Positions 8,501-17,731 of a stretch of DNA of 64,000 nucleotides are shown here, one piece after another. The DNA is from a virus: positions 1 through 64,000 of IMG/VR virus record IMGVR_UViG_3300044701_002547; one strand, given 5' to 3'. Below the pieces are notes generated by a model. The model searched no databases, was not told where the DNA came from, and was given only the letters and a program-made list of their open reading frames with translations. Numbering within the stretch: position 1 is the stretch's first letter; the number at the start of each line of letters is the position of its first letter. The position numbers were made by a program, and so were the translations under genes.

Positions 8501-11500
8501 AAGGAACTCAAGGTACTCAGGGAATCCAGGGCATCCAAGGAACTCAAGGTACTCAAGGAATCCAGGGCATCCAAGGTACTCAAGGAACTCAAGGAACTCA
8601 AGGTACTCAAGGAACTCAAGGAACACAGGGTATCCAAGGAACAGTAGGACCGATTGCTGGATCTAATACTCAGGTTATCTTTAATGATAATGGAGTTTCT
8701 GGAGCTTCTACTAACTTCACATTTGATAAAACAACTTCAACGGTTCAAATTGGTGGTTCTGCTGGAACTGGTATTGGAATTAATACTAATACAATTACTG
8801 GTCCTTCGCAGATTACAATTGATCCTGCCGCAATTGGGAATGATACTGGTGTAGTAAGAATTAGGGGTGATCTTTATGTAGATGGAACTACCACAACAAT
8901 TAATTCAACCACCGTTGAAATCGCTGATGCTCAAATCGGTATCGCAACCACCGTAGGTACTAATATACTTCTTGATGGAGCTGGAATTGGAATTGGTTCT
9001 ACAAGTATTCGTAAGACAATTACATGGAACAATACCGCAAGCGCATTGACTTCAAGCGAAGATTGGAATGTCGCCTCAGGTAAACAATATGAGATTGCGG
9101 GAACTTCAGTATTAACTTCCACAACTCTTGGAACAGGAGTTACAAACTCAAACATCAGAAACGCAAACCCTGGATTTATTAGTGATAGACCTGAAGTATC
9201 ACCAGTAGCAAATGATTATCTTCTTTATGTCACTAATGATGGAACTACTTTAAGAAAAGCAACAATTCAAAATGCTGCTCTTCAAGGTATTCAAGGTATT
9301 CAAGGTATTCAAGGAACCCAAGGTACTCAAGGAATTCAGGGTATTCAAGGTACTCAGGGAACCCAGGGCACTCAAGGAACACAGGGGACACAAGGCACTC
9401 AGGGAATTCAAGGAACTCAAGGAACTCAAGGTACTCAAGGTATCCAAGGTATCCAAGGTATCCAAGGTATCCAAGGTACTCAAGGTACTCAAGGTACTCA
9501 AGGAATCCAAGGAACACAAGGACTTCAAGGTACTCAAGGTACTCAGGGCACTCAAGGAACTCAAGGTACTCAAGGTATCCAAGGTATCCAAGGTATCCAA
9601 GGTACTCAAGGTACTCAAGGTACTCAAGGTACTCAGGGCACTCAAGGAACCCAAGGAACCCAAGGAACTCAAGGAATACAGGGAACACAAGGAACACAAG
9701 GAATTCAGGGTATCCAAGGTACTCAGGGTACTCAGGGAACACAAGGAACCCAGGGTATCCAAGGAATACAAGGAACGCAGGGCACTCAAGGTACTCAGGG
9801 AACTCAGGGAATCCAGGGCATCCAAGGAACTCAGGGAACTCAAGGTACTCAGGGAACTCAAGGTACTCAGGGAATCCAGGGTATCCAAGGAACTCAAGGA
9901 ACTCAAGGTACTCAGGGCACTCAAGGTATCCAAGGTACTCAAGGTACTCAGGGCACTCAAGGTATCCAAGGAACTCAAGGTACTCAGGGAATCCAGGGAA
10001 TCCAGGGCATCCAAGGAACTCAAGGAACTCAAGGAACACAGGGTATCCAAGGTATCCAAGGAACGCAAGGCACTCAAGGGACTCAAGGTATTCAGGGTAT
10101 CCAAGGTACTCAAGGTACTCAAGGTATTCAGGGCATCCAAGGAACTCAGGGAACTCAAGGAATCCAGGGTATCCAAGGTACTCAGGGAACCCAGGGCACT
10201 CAAGGAACACAGGGGACACAAGGCACTCAGGGAATTCAAGGAACTCAAGGTACTCAAGGTATTCAGGGCATCCAAGGAACTCAGGGAACTCAAGGAATCC
10301 AGGGTATCCAAGGTACTCAGGGAACCCAGGGCACTCAAGGAATCCAAGGAACTCAAGGAACTCAAGGAACTCAGGGTATTCAAGGAACACAGGGGACACA
10401 AGGCACTCAAGGAATTCAGGGTATCCAAGGAACTCAGGGTACTCAAGGTACTCAAGGAATTCAGGGTATCCAAGGAACTCAGGGAACTCAAGGTACTCAA
10501 GGAATCCAGGGTATTCAAGGTACTCAAGGAACTCAGGGAACTCAAGGTACTCAAGGCACTCAGGGAACTCAAGGCACTCAGGGAACTCAAGGTACTCAAG
10601 GAATCCAGGGTATTCAAGGTACTCAAGGAACTCAGGGAACTCAAGGTACTCAAGGTACTCAAGGAATCCAGGGTACTCAAGGAATCCAGGGTACTCAGGG
10701 AACTCAAGGTACTCAAGGTATTCAGGGTACTCAAGGAATCCAGGGTACTCAGGGAACTCAAGGTACTCAAGGTATTCAGGGTATCCAAGGTACTCAGGGT
10801 ACTCAAGGTATTCAAGGTCGTCAAGGAATTCAAGGTATTACTGGTCCTGTAGCAGGTTCTGCAAATCAAGTTGTTTATAAAGATGCTTCGAATAATCCTA
10901 CTGGTTCTAATAATCTGACCTTTGATGGTTCCAATCTTTATGTTGGTGGCAACATTACTGTTGGTGGTACTACTGCATTCCTGGCCGTTAATGAAATTAA
11001 AGTAAAGGATAAAGATATTGTACTTGGTATTACTACTGATGCTTTTGGTAATGATATTTCTACCGATATAACTGCAAATCACGGTGGTATTGCTATTGCC
11101 TCTACAGTAGGAACACCTTTAATTAATATTGATGTTGTTGGTATTGATAGTATTCCATCCACATATAAGCAAATTATGTGGATTAAAGGTGGTACTTTAG
11201 GTGCTGGTACTACTGATGCTTGGATATTTAATTATGGTGTTGGTATTGGTTCTACTCAAGTACCTAATGGAGTTAGACTTGCTGCTGGTGGAATTCAAGT
11301 TGAAGATAATATTACCCGAATTAATGCTATTGATGTAGATAAAATTTCACCAAATGGTACTGATTTTGGTGCAGCAACTTATGTTCCAATTGCGAATGGA
11401 GATGGAACTTGGGGATGGGGTGCAGTAAGTTCAGCAGGTGCCGCAACAACAAGTTCTATTACAATTAAAGATGAAGGTAATTTAAAGGGTAACGCAACAA

Positions 11501-13737
11501 TATTAGATTTTGTTGGCGCTGGAATAACTGCAACTGTTTCTGGTGGAACCGCGACTATTACTTTAGATATAAATTCTGTTCAGGGGGTACAGGGTATACA
11601 AGGATCTCAGGGTATCCAGGGTCGCCAGGGGATTCAGGGTATCCAAGGTACTCAAGGAACTCAAGGTATCCAAGGTACTCAAGGTATCCAAGGTACTCAA
11701 GGAACTCAAGGTATTCAGGGTACTCAAGGTACTCAAGGTACTCAAGGTATCCAAGGTACTCAAGGTACTCAGGGAACTCAAGGTATTCAGGGTATCCAAG
11801 GTACTCAGGGAACCCAAGGAACCCAAGGAACTCAAGGAACTCAAGGAACCCAGGGAATACAAGGAATTCAAGGCACTCAAGGCACTCAAGGTGCTCAGGG
11901 TATCCAGGGTACTCAAGGAACCCAGGGAACCCAGGGAATACAAGGAATTCAAGGAATCCAGGGAATTCAAGGCATTCAAGGTGCTCAGGGAACACAAGGA
12001 ACTCAAGGTATTCAGGGTATCCAAGGTACGCAAGGAACTCAGGGCACTCAGGGAACTCAAGGTATTCAGGGTATCCAAGGTACGCAAGGAACTCAGGGCA
12101 CTCAGGGAACTCAAGGTATTCAGGGTATCCAAGGTACGCAAGGAACTCAGGGCACTCAGGGAACTCAAGGTATTCAGGGTATCCAAGGTACTCAGGGAAC
12201 CCAGGGCACACAAGGTTTACAGGGTCTTCAGGGTAATAATAATGGTGGATTTACTGTTGTTAATGATGAATCGACAAATGCAGCACGATTTATTGTATTT
12301 GAAGATGTAACTTCTGGCATTTCTACGAATGTTGGTGTTTCTTCCACAAAGTTAGTATTCAATCCTTCAACTGGTAATCTTGGTGTTGGTAATACAAATC
12401 CAGGAGCAAAATTAGATGTTGCTGGTGATATAAGACTTTCTGCTGCTGACCCAGAAATTGAGTTAAATTCTGGTGGTCCAAGATTAAAAGTTCCAGTAGC
12501 AAATACTTTAACCATTCATACTGGGGGTGGATTAAATACAACTTCAAACGAAGCAGTAAGAATTAATACTATTGGTGTTGGTATAGGAACCACAAATCCA
12601 GTAGCAACTCTACAAGTCAAAGATGCTCTGGCATTTGAGACTACAAACACCACAACCACAAACACCAACCAAGTTGCAGTAGATACTTTCGCAACGGCAA
12701 CATTCCGTTCTGCAAAATATCACGTTCAATTAACTTGCCCAGGGCAGATTTCAGTATTAGGTGGTATTACAACTGGAGGAAGAGGGTACACTGCAGGAAC
12801 ATTTAATATAAACTTCACAACCTCTTCTGGTAATGGTTCTGCGGCACAAGGAACTCTTACAATTTCAAACGGAACTGTAGGACAATTGAGTGTAATTTCT
12901 GGGGGAACTGGATATACTACAAATGATGTCTTGACCGCATCAGGTGGTTCAGGACTTCAGGTTTCTGTTGCATCTACTGGTGCATCTGGTCAAATTCTTA
13001 CACTTGGTTCTATCACAAGTGCTGGTATTGGTTATACTGCTGGTGTTGGAGTTGGAACCACATCACTCACATTCTTGGGTGGAACTGGAACTGGTGCAGT
13101 AGGACTTGCAACTATCTTTGATGGAGTCATTACAAGTTCCCTATTACTTCAGCAACCAACTACAGGAACTGGTGGAACTGTTTATTATTCTGGTTCTAAC
13201 TACTCGACTGCATCAGTCCTTTCAGTTGATAGAACTACACTCACAAATACGATTACAACAATTACTGGTTCTGTAGGTGTTTCTACATTCACATCACTTA
13301 CAGCACACGGATTGTTTGTGAATGACATTATCCGTTCTTCTAGCACCTCTAATGGACTAACCGCTGGTACTGATTATTATGTTGTAAGCATTCCAACAAC
13401 AACAACATTTACTCTTGGAACTTCACTTGGAGTTGGCATAACATTTACTGCTGGTACTTCACTTGCAATTGGTTTCTATCGCAACAGTTCAAATGCTGGA
13501 GGACAGGTTGCTTATACAAATGCAATCACGGGAGTTTCAACAAATTATCAAGTCAGTGATATTTTAGTTCTTCAGGATGGAACTACTGCCGACTTTGTTG
13601 AATATGCTGGAATTGCAAATAATGATATTCTCGGAACCTTTAGTGCTGATATTTCTGGTGCAAATGCAAGATTACTACTTACTCCAACCTATCCAAACAA
13701 TAATGTGAAAGTTGTGAGGCAGGTAATTACGTTATGA
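5569..13737 (+). CDS. Giant collagen-like tail-fibre protein (2722 aa)
   Basis: Residues 1-520 are beta-structured with many GIGTT/GISTLG turns. Three Gly-X-Gln arrays follow (residues about 523-1024, 1240-1758 and 2006-2222), separated by globular modules (about 1025-1239 and 1759-2005). The C-terminal 500 residues carry GTGYTTNDVLTASGGSG-type repeats. X is nearly always Ile or Thr and the third position nearly always Gln; proline is essentially absent. Collagen-like trimers are expected to form long rods in phage fibres. The module at 345-490 (GNITVGGTTA...FNYAVGIGSTQ) is repeated at about 1795-1925. Its stop overlaps the next start (ATGA). Host attachment is inferred. Confidence 0.85.
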   Translation: MAKYTSGRQKNLKVGISSYSEDLTSIQVIGNVGIATTNATSKLWVEGDGYFSGVVTSKNFYVGDQLVGAGGSFADLTVSGVSTLGITSISQLYVSGITTLAALGGITTTGGDLYVGGDLYVSDDVFFDDITARNLKITGISTLGVTTVTYLTAQNINSSGIVTGSTFRPSTGFVQAADGTNAFYIYDGTGNVAFQGTIGASQINNSQGYKVIGFAGTDITFENNVYTAGVTTSVGGFEGDLTGTATTATKLETARTFEITGDVVASSISFDGTGNVSLAATIQPNSVELGTDTFGNYVQSISGTANQIYVTSGSGEGSTPVVSISTNPILPGNVTIQNDLQVNNNLNVTGNITVGGTTALIYAEELVITDKEIILGFTTDGSGNEVSNDITATGGGIAIASTEGNPLVNLYVAGIHTHPNTYKDIAWFRANSITGLATDAWLFNYAVGIGSTQFPSGTRLAVGNVQVTDTEIAASRFIGTATSLDINALTTIVDPQATDFIAIYDVSGSVVGKATIQDAALQGIQGIQGIQGTQGTQGIQGIQGIQGIQGTQGTQGTQGIQGTQGTQGTQGIQGIQGIQGTQGTQGTQGIQGIQGIQGIQGTQGTQGTQGTQGIQGIQGTQGTQGTQGIQGIQGTQGTQGTQGTQGIQGIQGIQGTQGTQGIQGIQGTQGTQGTQGTQGIQGIQGIQGTQGTQGTQGIQGTQGTQGTQGTQGTQGIQGTQGTQGIQGIQGTQGTQGTQGTQGIQGIQGTQGTQGTQGIQGTQGTQGIQGIQGTQGIQGIQGTQGTQGTQGTQGTQGTQGIQGIQGTQGTQGTQGTQGIQGTQGIQGIQGTQGTQGIQGIQGTQGTQGTQGIQGIQGTQGTQGIQGIQGTQGTQGTQGTQGIQGIQGTQGTQGTQGTQGIQGIQGTQGTQGTQGIQGIQGTQGTQGTQGIQGTQGTQGTQGTQGIQGIQGTQGTQGIQGIQGTQGTQGIQGIQGTQGTQGTQGTQGIQGIQGTQGTQGIQGIQGTQGTQGTQGTQGTQGTQGIQGTVGPIAGSNTQVIFNDNGVSGASTNFTFDKTTSTVQIGGSAGTGIGINTNTITGPSQITIDPAAIGNDTGVVRIRGDLYVDGTTTTINSTTVEIADAQIGIATTVGTNILLDGAGIGIGSTSIRKTITWNNTASALTSSEDWNVASGKQYEIAGTSVLTSTTLGTGVTNSNIRNANPGFISDRPEVSPVANDYLLYVTNDGTTLRKATIQNAALQGIQGIQGIQGTQGTQGIQGIQGTQGTQGTQGTQGTQGTQGIQGTQGTQGTQGIQGIQGIQGIQGTQGTQGTQGIQGTQGLQGTQGTQGTQGTQGTQGIQGIQGIQGTQGTQGTQGTQGTQGTQGTQGTQGIQGTQGTQGIQGIQGTQGTQGTQGTQGIQGIQGTQGTQGTQGTQGIQGIQGTQGTQGTQGTQGTQGIQGIQGTQGTQGTQGTQGIQGTQGTQGTQGIQGTQGTQGIQGIQGIQGTQGTQGTQGIQGIQGTQGTQGTQGIQGIQGTQGTQGIQGIQGTQGTQGIQGIQGTQGTQGTQGTQGTQGTQGIQGTQGTQGIQGIQGTQGTQGIQGIQGTQGTQGTQGIQGTQGTQGTQGIQGTQGTQGTQGIQGIQGTQGTQGTQGIQGIQGTQGTQGTQGIQGIQGTQGTQGTQGTQGTQGTQGTQGTQGTQGIQGIQGTQGTQGTQGTQGTQGIQGTQGIQGTQGTQGTQGIQGTQGIQGTQGTQGTQGIQGIQGTQGTQGIQGRQGIQGITGPVAGSANQVVYKDASNNPTGSNNLTFDGSNLYVGGNITVGGTTAFLAVNEIKVKDKDIVLGITTDAFGNDISTDITANHGGIAIASTVGTPLINIDVVGIDSIPSTYKQIMWIKGGTLGAGTTDAWIFNYGVGIGSTQVPNGVRLAAGGIQVEDNITRINAIDVDKISPNGTDFGAATYVPIANGDGTWGWGAVSSAGAATTSSITIKDEGNLKGNATILDFVGAGITATVSGGTATITLDINSVQGVQGIQGSQGIQGRQGIQGIQGTQGTQGIQGTQGIQGTQGTQGIQGTQGTQGTQGIQGTQGTQGTQGIQGIQGTQGTQGTQGTQGTQGTQGIQGIQGTQGTQGAQGIQGTQGTQGTQGIQGIQGIQGIQGIQGAQGTQGTQGIQGIQGTQGTQGTQGTQGIQGIQGTQGTQGTQGTQGIQGIQGTQGTQGTQGTQGIQGIQGTQGTQGTQGLQGLQGNNNGGFTVVNDESTNAARFIVFEDVTSGISTNVGVSSTKLVFNPSTGNLGVGNTNPGAKLDVAGDIRLSAADPEIELNSGGPRLKVPVANTLTIHTGGGLNTTSNEAVRINTIGVGIGTTNPVATLQVKDALAFETTNTTTTNTNQVAVDTFATATFRSAKYHVQLTCPGQISVLGGITTGGRGYTAGTFNINFTTSSGNGSAAQGTLTISNGTVGQLSVISGGTGYTTNDVLTASGGSGLQVSVASTGASGQILTLGSITSAGIGYTAGVGVGTTSLTFLGGTGTGAVGLATIFDGVITSSLLLQQPTTGTGGTVYYSGSNYSTASVLSVDRTTLTNTITTITGSVGVSTFTSLTAHGLFVNDIIRSSSTSNGLTAGTDYYVVSIPTTTTFTLGTSLGVGITFTAGTSLAIGFYRNSSNAGGQVAYTNAITGVSTNYQVSDILVLQDGTTADFVEYAGIANNDILGTFSADISGANARLLLTPTYPNNNVKVVRQVITL
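7135..8640 (+). repeat. Collagen-like coding repeat array 1 of the giant fibre gene
   Basis: A 9-nt tandem unit (GGN-ATY/ACN-CAR) encodes about 167 Gly-Ile-Gln or Gly-Thr-Gln triplets. Synonymous codons are mixed freely. The array is open in other frames on both strands, producing long shadow ORFs. Confidence 0.95.
9286..10842 (+). repeat. Collagen-like coding repeat array 2 of the giant fibre gene
   Basis: The same 9-nt unit encodes about 172 Gly-X-Gln triplets, with rare Leu or Arg at X. It ends in GIQGITGPVAGS, a junction also found at the end of the first array in the 1653-aa gene. Confidence 0.95.
11584..12233 (+). repeat. Collagen-like coding repeat array 3 of the giant fibre gene
   Basis: About 72 Gly-X-Gln triplets begin with VQGVQGIQGSQGIQG and end in LQGLQGNNNGGF. 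A unit of about 63 nt near 12001-12180 is repeated almost perfectly several times, a sign of recent tandem expansion. Confidence 0.95.
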
Positions 13738-15071
13738 GTATTATAAGAGATGGAATACAAAGTGCTGATTTAGATGTACCTGTAGTATCTCCAACGCTTA
13801 ATATAGACTTTGCAAACTCTCAAAGTTTAGACCCACGCATTACATTCACTCGGGGTTCGATTGGAACTTTTGTGAATAAGAATGGATTGATTGAGACAGC
13901 ACCAGCAAATCAACCAAGATTTGATTATGACCCGATTAGTGGTGAGTGTAGAGGACTTTTGATTGAGGAGAGTAGAAGTAATTATTTTCACGGAACTCAA
14001 CTTGGAAATGGTGGAAGTGTAAGTGATGGAACTGCTACGGGTGCTGATGGAGTGACTGCTAAAAAGTTTGTTCCTACTTTGGGAAATGCAGTTTTTCCTT
14101 CCATTTATAATTTTACAACTTATTCATTCACTGCTGCAAGTGGTGGAACAGTTGATGTTTCTTTTAGTGGTTATTTTACTGCAGTTGGAAATGGTTTGTA
14201 TGTTCCAGATATTGTAATTCAATTTGATACCGATGGAACATCAAATTACATTTTTGCAGAACTTTTACCTGATTTAACAAATGGAAATATTGTTTCCAAA
14301 TCTTTAAGTGGTGCATCTGGATTTTCTGAGTTGATTGCTCCACAAATTACATTAATGCCTTTTGGAATGTATAAAGTAGTTTGGAGTATAAGATATACTC
14401 AAGGAGCAACAATAAGAAATCGTGCTTCATTTTATATTCAGTGTCGTAGAAAAAATAGTCCGACAGGTGCAACAGGAACTTATTATGCTGATGGTATAAA
14501 TGGATTTCAGTTTTCTTGTCTTCAGTATGAGATTGGAGCATTTCCAACATCTTATATACCAACAACGACATCATCAGTCACAAGAAGTGCTGATGTTGCT
14601 TCTATAACTGGAACTAATTTTACGAGTTGGTTTGGTTCTCCAACAGATTTAAGTGTTTTCTTTTCTGGTGTTGCACCTTATGCTTCTAATAATGGTGCAT
14701 ACTATTGGCAACTTACAAATACGGCAATCACCGAAAGAATACTGTTTAGATATGCTGGACTTCCCCAAGTTATACCTTACTATAATAGTACAAGTATTGG
14801 TGGTGTTTTTGGAAATGCAAGTCAAGTTAGAGATATAAAAAGTGTTGCTATGATTGATAATAAAAGTGTAGCAATAGCAATTAATGATGGAAATATTAAA
14901 TATCAATTTGCAAGATTAAATATTCCAAGAATACCAACTACATCTACATTTTCTACATTAAATATAGGTTCTTCTCATAATGGATTTAATTATTTAAACG
15001 GAACTATAAGAAAACTTTCTTATTATCCAAAACGAATATTGGATAATCAAGCAGTATATCTAACACAATAA
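13734..15071 (+). CDS. Lectin-like fibre protein, paralogue 1 of 3 (445 aa)
   Basis: Residues about 28-82 carry the phage adhesin motif LDPRITFTRGSIGT...GLIETAPANQPRFDYDP..GECRGLLIEESRSN. A carbohydrate-binding-like beta-sandwich follows, then the junction GAFPTSYIPTTTSSVTRSADVASI (about 270-293) and a LamG/concanavalin-like domain ending RKLSYYPKRILDNQAVYLTQ. The start overlaps the stop of the giant fibre gene (ATGA), so the two are probably co-translated. The two following genes have the same architecture. Binding to cell-surface sugars is inferred from the fold family. Confidence 0.75.
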   Translation: MSIIRDGIQSADLDVPVVSPTLNIDFANSQSLDPRITFTRGSIGTFVNKNGLIETAPANQPRFDYDPISGECRGLLIEESRSNYFHGTQLGNGGSVSDGTATGADGVTAKKFVPTLGNAVFPSIYNFTTYSFTAASGGTVDVSFSGYFTAVGNGLYVPDIVIQFDTDGTSNYIFAELLPDLTNGNIVSKSLSGASGFSELIAPQITLMPFGMYKVVWSIRYTQGATIRNRASFYIQCRRKNSPTGATGTYYADGINGFQFSCLQYEIGAFPTSYIPTTTSSVTRSADVASITGTNFTSWFGSPTDLSVFFSGVAPYASNNGAYYWQLTNTAITERILFRYAGLPQVIPYYNSTSIGGVFGNASQVRDIKSVAMIDNKSVAIAINDGNIKYQFARLNIPRIPTTSTFSTLNIGSSHNGFNYLNGTIRKLSYYPKRILDNQAVYLTQ

Positions 15072-15075
15072 GAAG

Positions 15076-16413
15076 ATGTCTAAAATACTCATAGGTCGTG
15101 GTGATACTGATTTAGATTATCCAATCTGTCGTCCAAGTTTAGATTTGGATTTCACACAAGAAGAGTTAGACCCTCGCATTACATTCACCAGAGGAAGTAT
15201 TGGAACTCGGGTCAATCGTAATCGTTTGATTGAAACTGTTGATACAAATCAGCCAAGATTTGATTATGACCCTGTGACTGGTGAGTGTAAGGGATTATTG
15301 ATTGAGGAGAGTAGATATAATGATTGGTTATATTCGGGACAAAATGTAACTACCAGTTGGAGTACTGGAGGTACAGGTACTTTAAGTATAGATACAACAC
15401 AAATTGCTCCAGACGGAAGTACAAACACAATTAAATTTACTGAAAGTACTACAACTGCGAGTGGAAGAAGATTTAGTCAAAATATAACTGTAGCATCTGG
15501 AACTTCTTATACTGTTTCGGTATTTGCAAAGCAACCAACTGGTTCTGCTCCAAGATATTTTAGTATATTATTTTGGAATACTGCATTTACTACTTTTCAA
15601 ATTATAACTTTTGACCCACTAAATGGAAGAGTTTTATCTAATAGTTCTGGAAATACTACATTCGTAGAAAAATATCCAAATGGTTGGTGGAGATTTGGTG
15701 CAACAGCAACAGCAACAGCATCTGTAAATATTGGATTTGATTTTAGATTTACAAATAGTGTTAGTTCTGGTGGAAATAATGGTGGTCCTTATGGAAACTA
15801 TACTGGTGATGGAAATTCTTATTTGTATTTCTTTGGACCACAAGTTGAAAATGGTGCTTTTATGACTTCTTTTATACCTACTTCTGCTTCAAGGGTTACT
15901 CGTTCTGCTGACCTTGCTTCTATGACTGGAACTAACTTCTCAAGTTGGTATAATTCAAGTGAGGGAACCTTATACGCAGACCTCAATAACATCACTACTC
16001 GTTCTTCACTTACTTATGATGCATTTGTTTCACTTACAGGAACAGATGTAAATAGAAATGTAATGAGAATTTATACACAAACTGCATCTGGAGGAGCAGC
16101 GCAAAACCAATTTTTTGGTGCAGTTTCATACTCTCCTGATGGTTCTTATACATTTAATAGTTTTGATACTACTGTATCTGGAAGTCCTCAAAGAATTGGA
16201 AAAGCAATTCTTGCATATAAAAAAGATGATTTTGCATTTACTGTGAATGGATTAAAACCTGCAACTGATAGAAGTGGTGATATTCCTACTTGCAATCAGT
16301 TGTTGATTTATGGTGCCTCAAGATTTCAATCGGCACCATCAGGATACATAAAAAGACTTACTTATTATCCAAGAAGACTTAAAGATAATCAACTTCAATA
16401 TCTAACACAATAA
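15076..16413 (+). CDS. Lectin-like fibre protein, paralogue 2 of 3 (445 aa)
   Basis: It has the same layout as its neighbours: LDPRITFTRGSIGTRVNRN...PRFDYDPVTGECKGLLIEESRYN near the N-terminus, a central beta-sandwich (NGWWRFGATATATASVNIGFDF...YLYFFGPQVENGAFMTSFIPTSASRVTRSADLASM), and a C-terminal LamG-like domain ending YYPRRLKDNQLQYLTQ. The middle domains differ most between the three copies, which fits divergent receptor specificities after gene duplication. It starts 4 nt after paralogue 1. Confidence 0.75.
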   Translation: MSKILIGRGDTDLDYPICRPSLDLDFTQEELDPRITFTRGSIGTRVNRNRLIETVDTNQPRFDYDPVTGECKGLLIEESRYNDWLYSGQNVTTSWSTGGTGTLSIDTTQIAPDGSTNTIKFTESTTTASGRRFSQNITVASGTSYTVSVFAKQPTGSAPRYFSILFWNTAFTTFQIITFDPLNGRVLSNSSGNTTFVEKYPNGWWRFGATATATASVNIGFDFRFTNSVSSGGNNGGPYGNYTGDGNSYLYFFGPQVENGAFMTSFIPTSASRVTRSADLASMTGTNFSSWYNSSEGTLYADLNNITTRSSLTYDAFVSLTGTDVNRNVMRIYTQTASGGAAQNQFFGAVSYSPDGSYTFNSFDTTVSGSPQRIGKAILAYKKDDFAFTVNGLKPATDRSGDIPTCNQLLIYGASRFQSAPSGYIKRLTYYPRRLKDNQLQYLTQ

Positions 16414-16414
16414 G

Positions 16415-17713
16415 ATGTCTATACTTTCTCTTCAAAAACAATCACAAAACACAGATTTTCCAAATCTTCGTCCTTCTTTGGATTTGAGATTTGCTCTTGC
16501 GAAAAAGTTAGACCCACGTATTACATTCACTCGTGGAAGTACAGGAACTTATTTTGGTCCTGATGGCCTTATGAAAACTGCTATTGCGAATGAACCAAGA
16601 TTCGACCACGACCCAATCACAGGACAAAGTTTGGGATTGTTGATTGAGGAGAGTAGGCAGAACTTATTGACTTATAGTCAAGATTTTAGTAATGCTATTT
16701 ACGGTCTTGGTAGTGGTGCAATATCTATAAATCTTATTACTGCACCTGATGGAAATACAACGGCAGATGCATTTATAGAAAATACAACATCAAATGCCTA
16801 CCATTATTTTAATCAATTTATAACAAAAGCAGCATCATCAATTACATATACTTTTTCTATTTTTGTAAAATCAAAAGGAAATAGAAGAGTTGGATTAAGA
16901 ATTGAGTCCGGTGGTTCTGGTGTTGTAGGAGAATTTAATGTAGTTTCTGGAACAGTTCATTCAAATCCCGGAACTTATGGAAGTGGTTTTTCCAGTGCGT
17001 CTTCATCAATAGTTAAGTATCCAAATGATTGGTATAGGGTAATACTAACTGTTACTTCAAATACCTCTACTTCTCTATTCATTCAACTTTATTTGGTTAA
17101 CAGTATTACAAATTCCTCAGTATATACAGGTGACGGAACATCAGGAATCTATATCTGGGGAGCACAATTAGAAGCAGGAGCATTTCCAACATCTTATATA
17201 CCAACAACTGCATCTACAGTCACAAGAAGTGCTGATAATGCTTCTATGGAGGGAATTAATTTCTCAAGTTGGTTTAATTCAAACGAAGGAAGTTTTATTT
17301 CAAGTCATATTCAAATAGATGTAGCAGATACAACTAAAAATCACGGTTTATTTTCTGTATCTCAATCTGGAACATCTAATTACATTCGTTTGTTTTCTGG
17401 TGGTGGAAGAACACCAGTTTTAAGTATAGTTAAGGACGGAACAACAAGTGTATATACACTTGGTTCAATCTTTTATTCTGCAAATAGATTAATGAAAACT
17501 GGATGTTCTTATTCATCAACTATAGCATCAAGAACTATTAATGGAAATACACCTATAACTGATAGTTCTGTTCTATTACCGACAAGTCCAAACAATATCA
17601 TAATAGGTAGTGCTCCTGGAACTGGCGTTACTTATTTAAACGGAACCATAAGTCGTCTCACCTATTATCCAATCCAACTCACCAATCAACAACTCATAAA
17701 TCTCACCTCATAA
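16415..17713 (+). CDS. Lectin-like fibre protein, paralogue 3 of 3 (432 aa)
   Basis: The N-terminal motif is LDPRITFTRGSTGTYFGPDGL...PRFDHDPITGQSLGLLIEESRQN. A central sandwich follows with FSIFVKSKGNRRVGLRIESGG and IYIWGAQLEAGAFPTSYIPTTASTVTRSADNASM, then a LamG-like C-terminus ending YYPIQLTNQQLINLTS. It starts 1 nt after paralogue 2. The stop lies within a CATAAATA late-promoter element for the next gene. Confidence 0.75.
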   Translation: MSILSLQKQSQNTDFPNLRPSLDLRFALAKKLDPRITFTRGSTGTYFGPDGLMKTAIANEPRFDHDPITGQSLGLLIEESRQNLLTYSQDFSNAIYGLGSGAISINLITAPDGNTTADAFIENTTSNAYHYFNQFITKAASSITYTFSIFVKSKGNRRVGLRIESGGSGVVGEFNVVSGTVHSNPGTYGSGFSSASSSIVKYPNDWYRVILTVTSNTSTSLFIQLYLVNSITNSSVYTGDGTSGIYIWGAQLEAGAFPTSYIPTTASTVTRSADNASMEGINFSSWFNSNEGSFISSHIQIDVADTTKNHGLFSVSQSGTSNYIRLFSGGGRTPVLSIVKDGTTSVYTLGSIFYSANRLMKTGCSYSSTIASRTINGNTPITDSSVLLPTSPNNIIIGSAPGTGVTYLNGTISRLTYYPIQLTNQQLINLTS

Positions 17714-17716
17714 ATA
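17709..17716 (+). promoter_or_regulatory. Late promoter CATAAATA
   Basis: NATAAATA matches the cyanophage late promoter and lies 16 nt before the next start codon. It could drive the small fibre-associated gene and the second giant fibre gene. Confidence 0.6.
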
Positions 17717-17731
17717 CTAATAAAACATATT

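Noticed and set aside
7135-8640. CRISPR array or minisatellite
   Set aside because: Units are 9 nt with no spacers, and they encode in-frame Gly-X-Gln within an intact large gene.
7067-12213. Long ORFs on both strands over the collagen-like arrays (up to 610 codons)
   Set aside because: The 9-nt repeat lacks stop codons in several frames, so these low-complexity ORFs (LEYLEFLG, STLSSLD, KVLKES) are by-products. They have no ribosome-binding sites and no globular segments.
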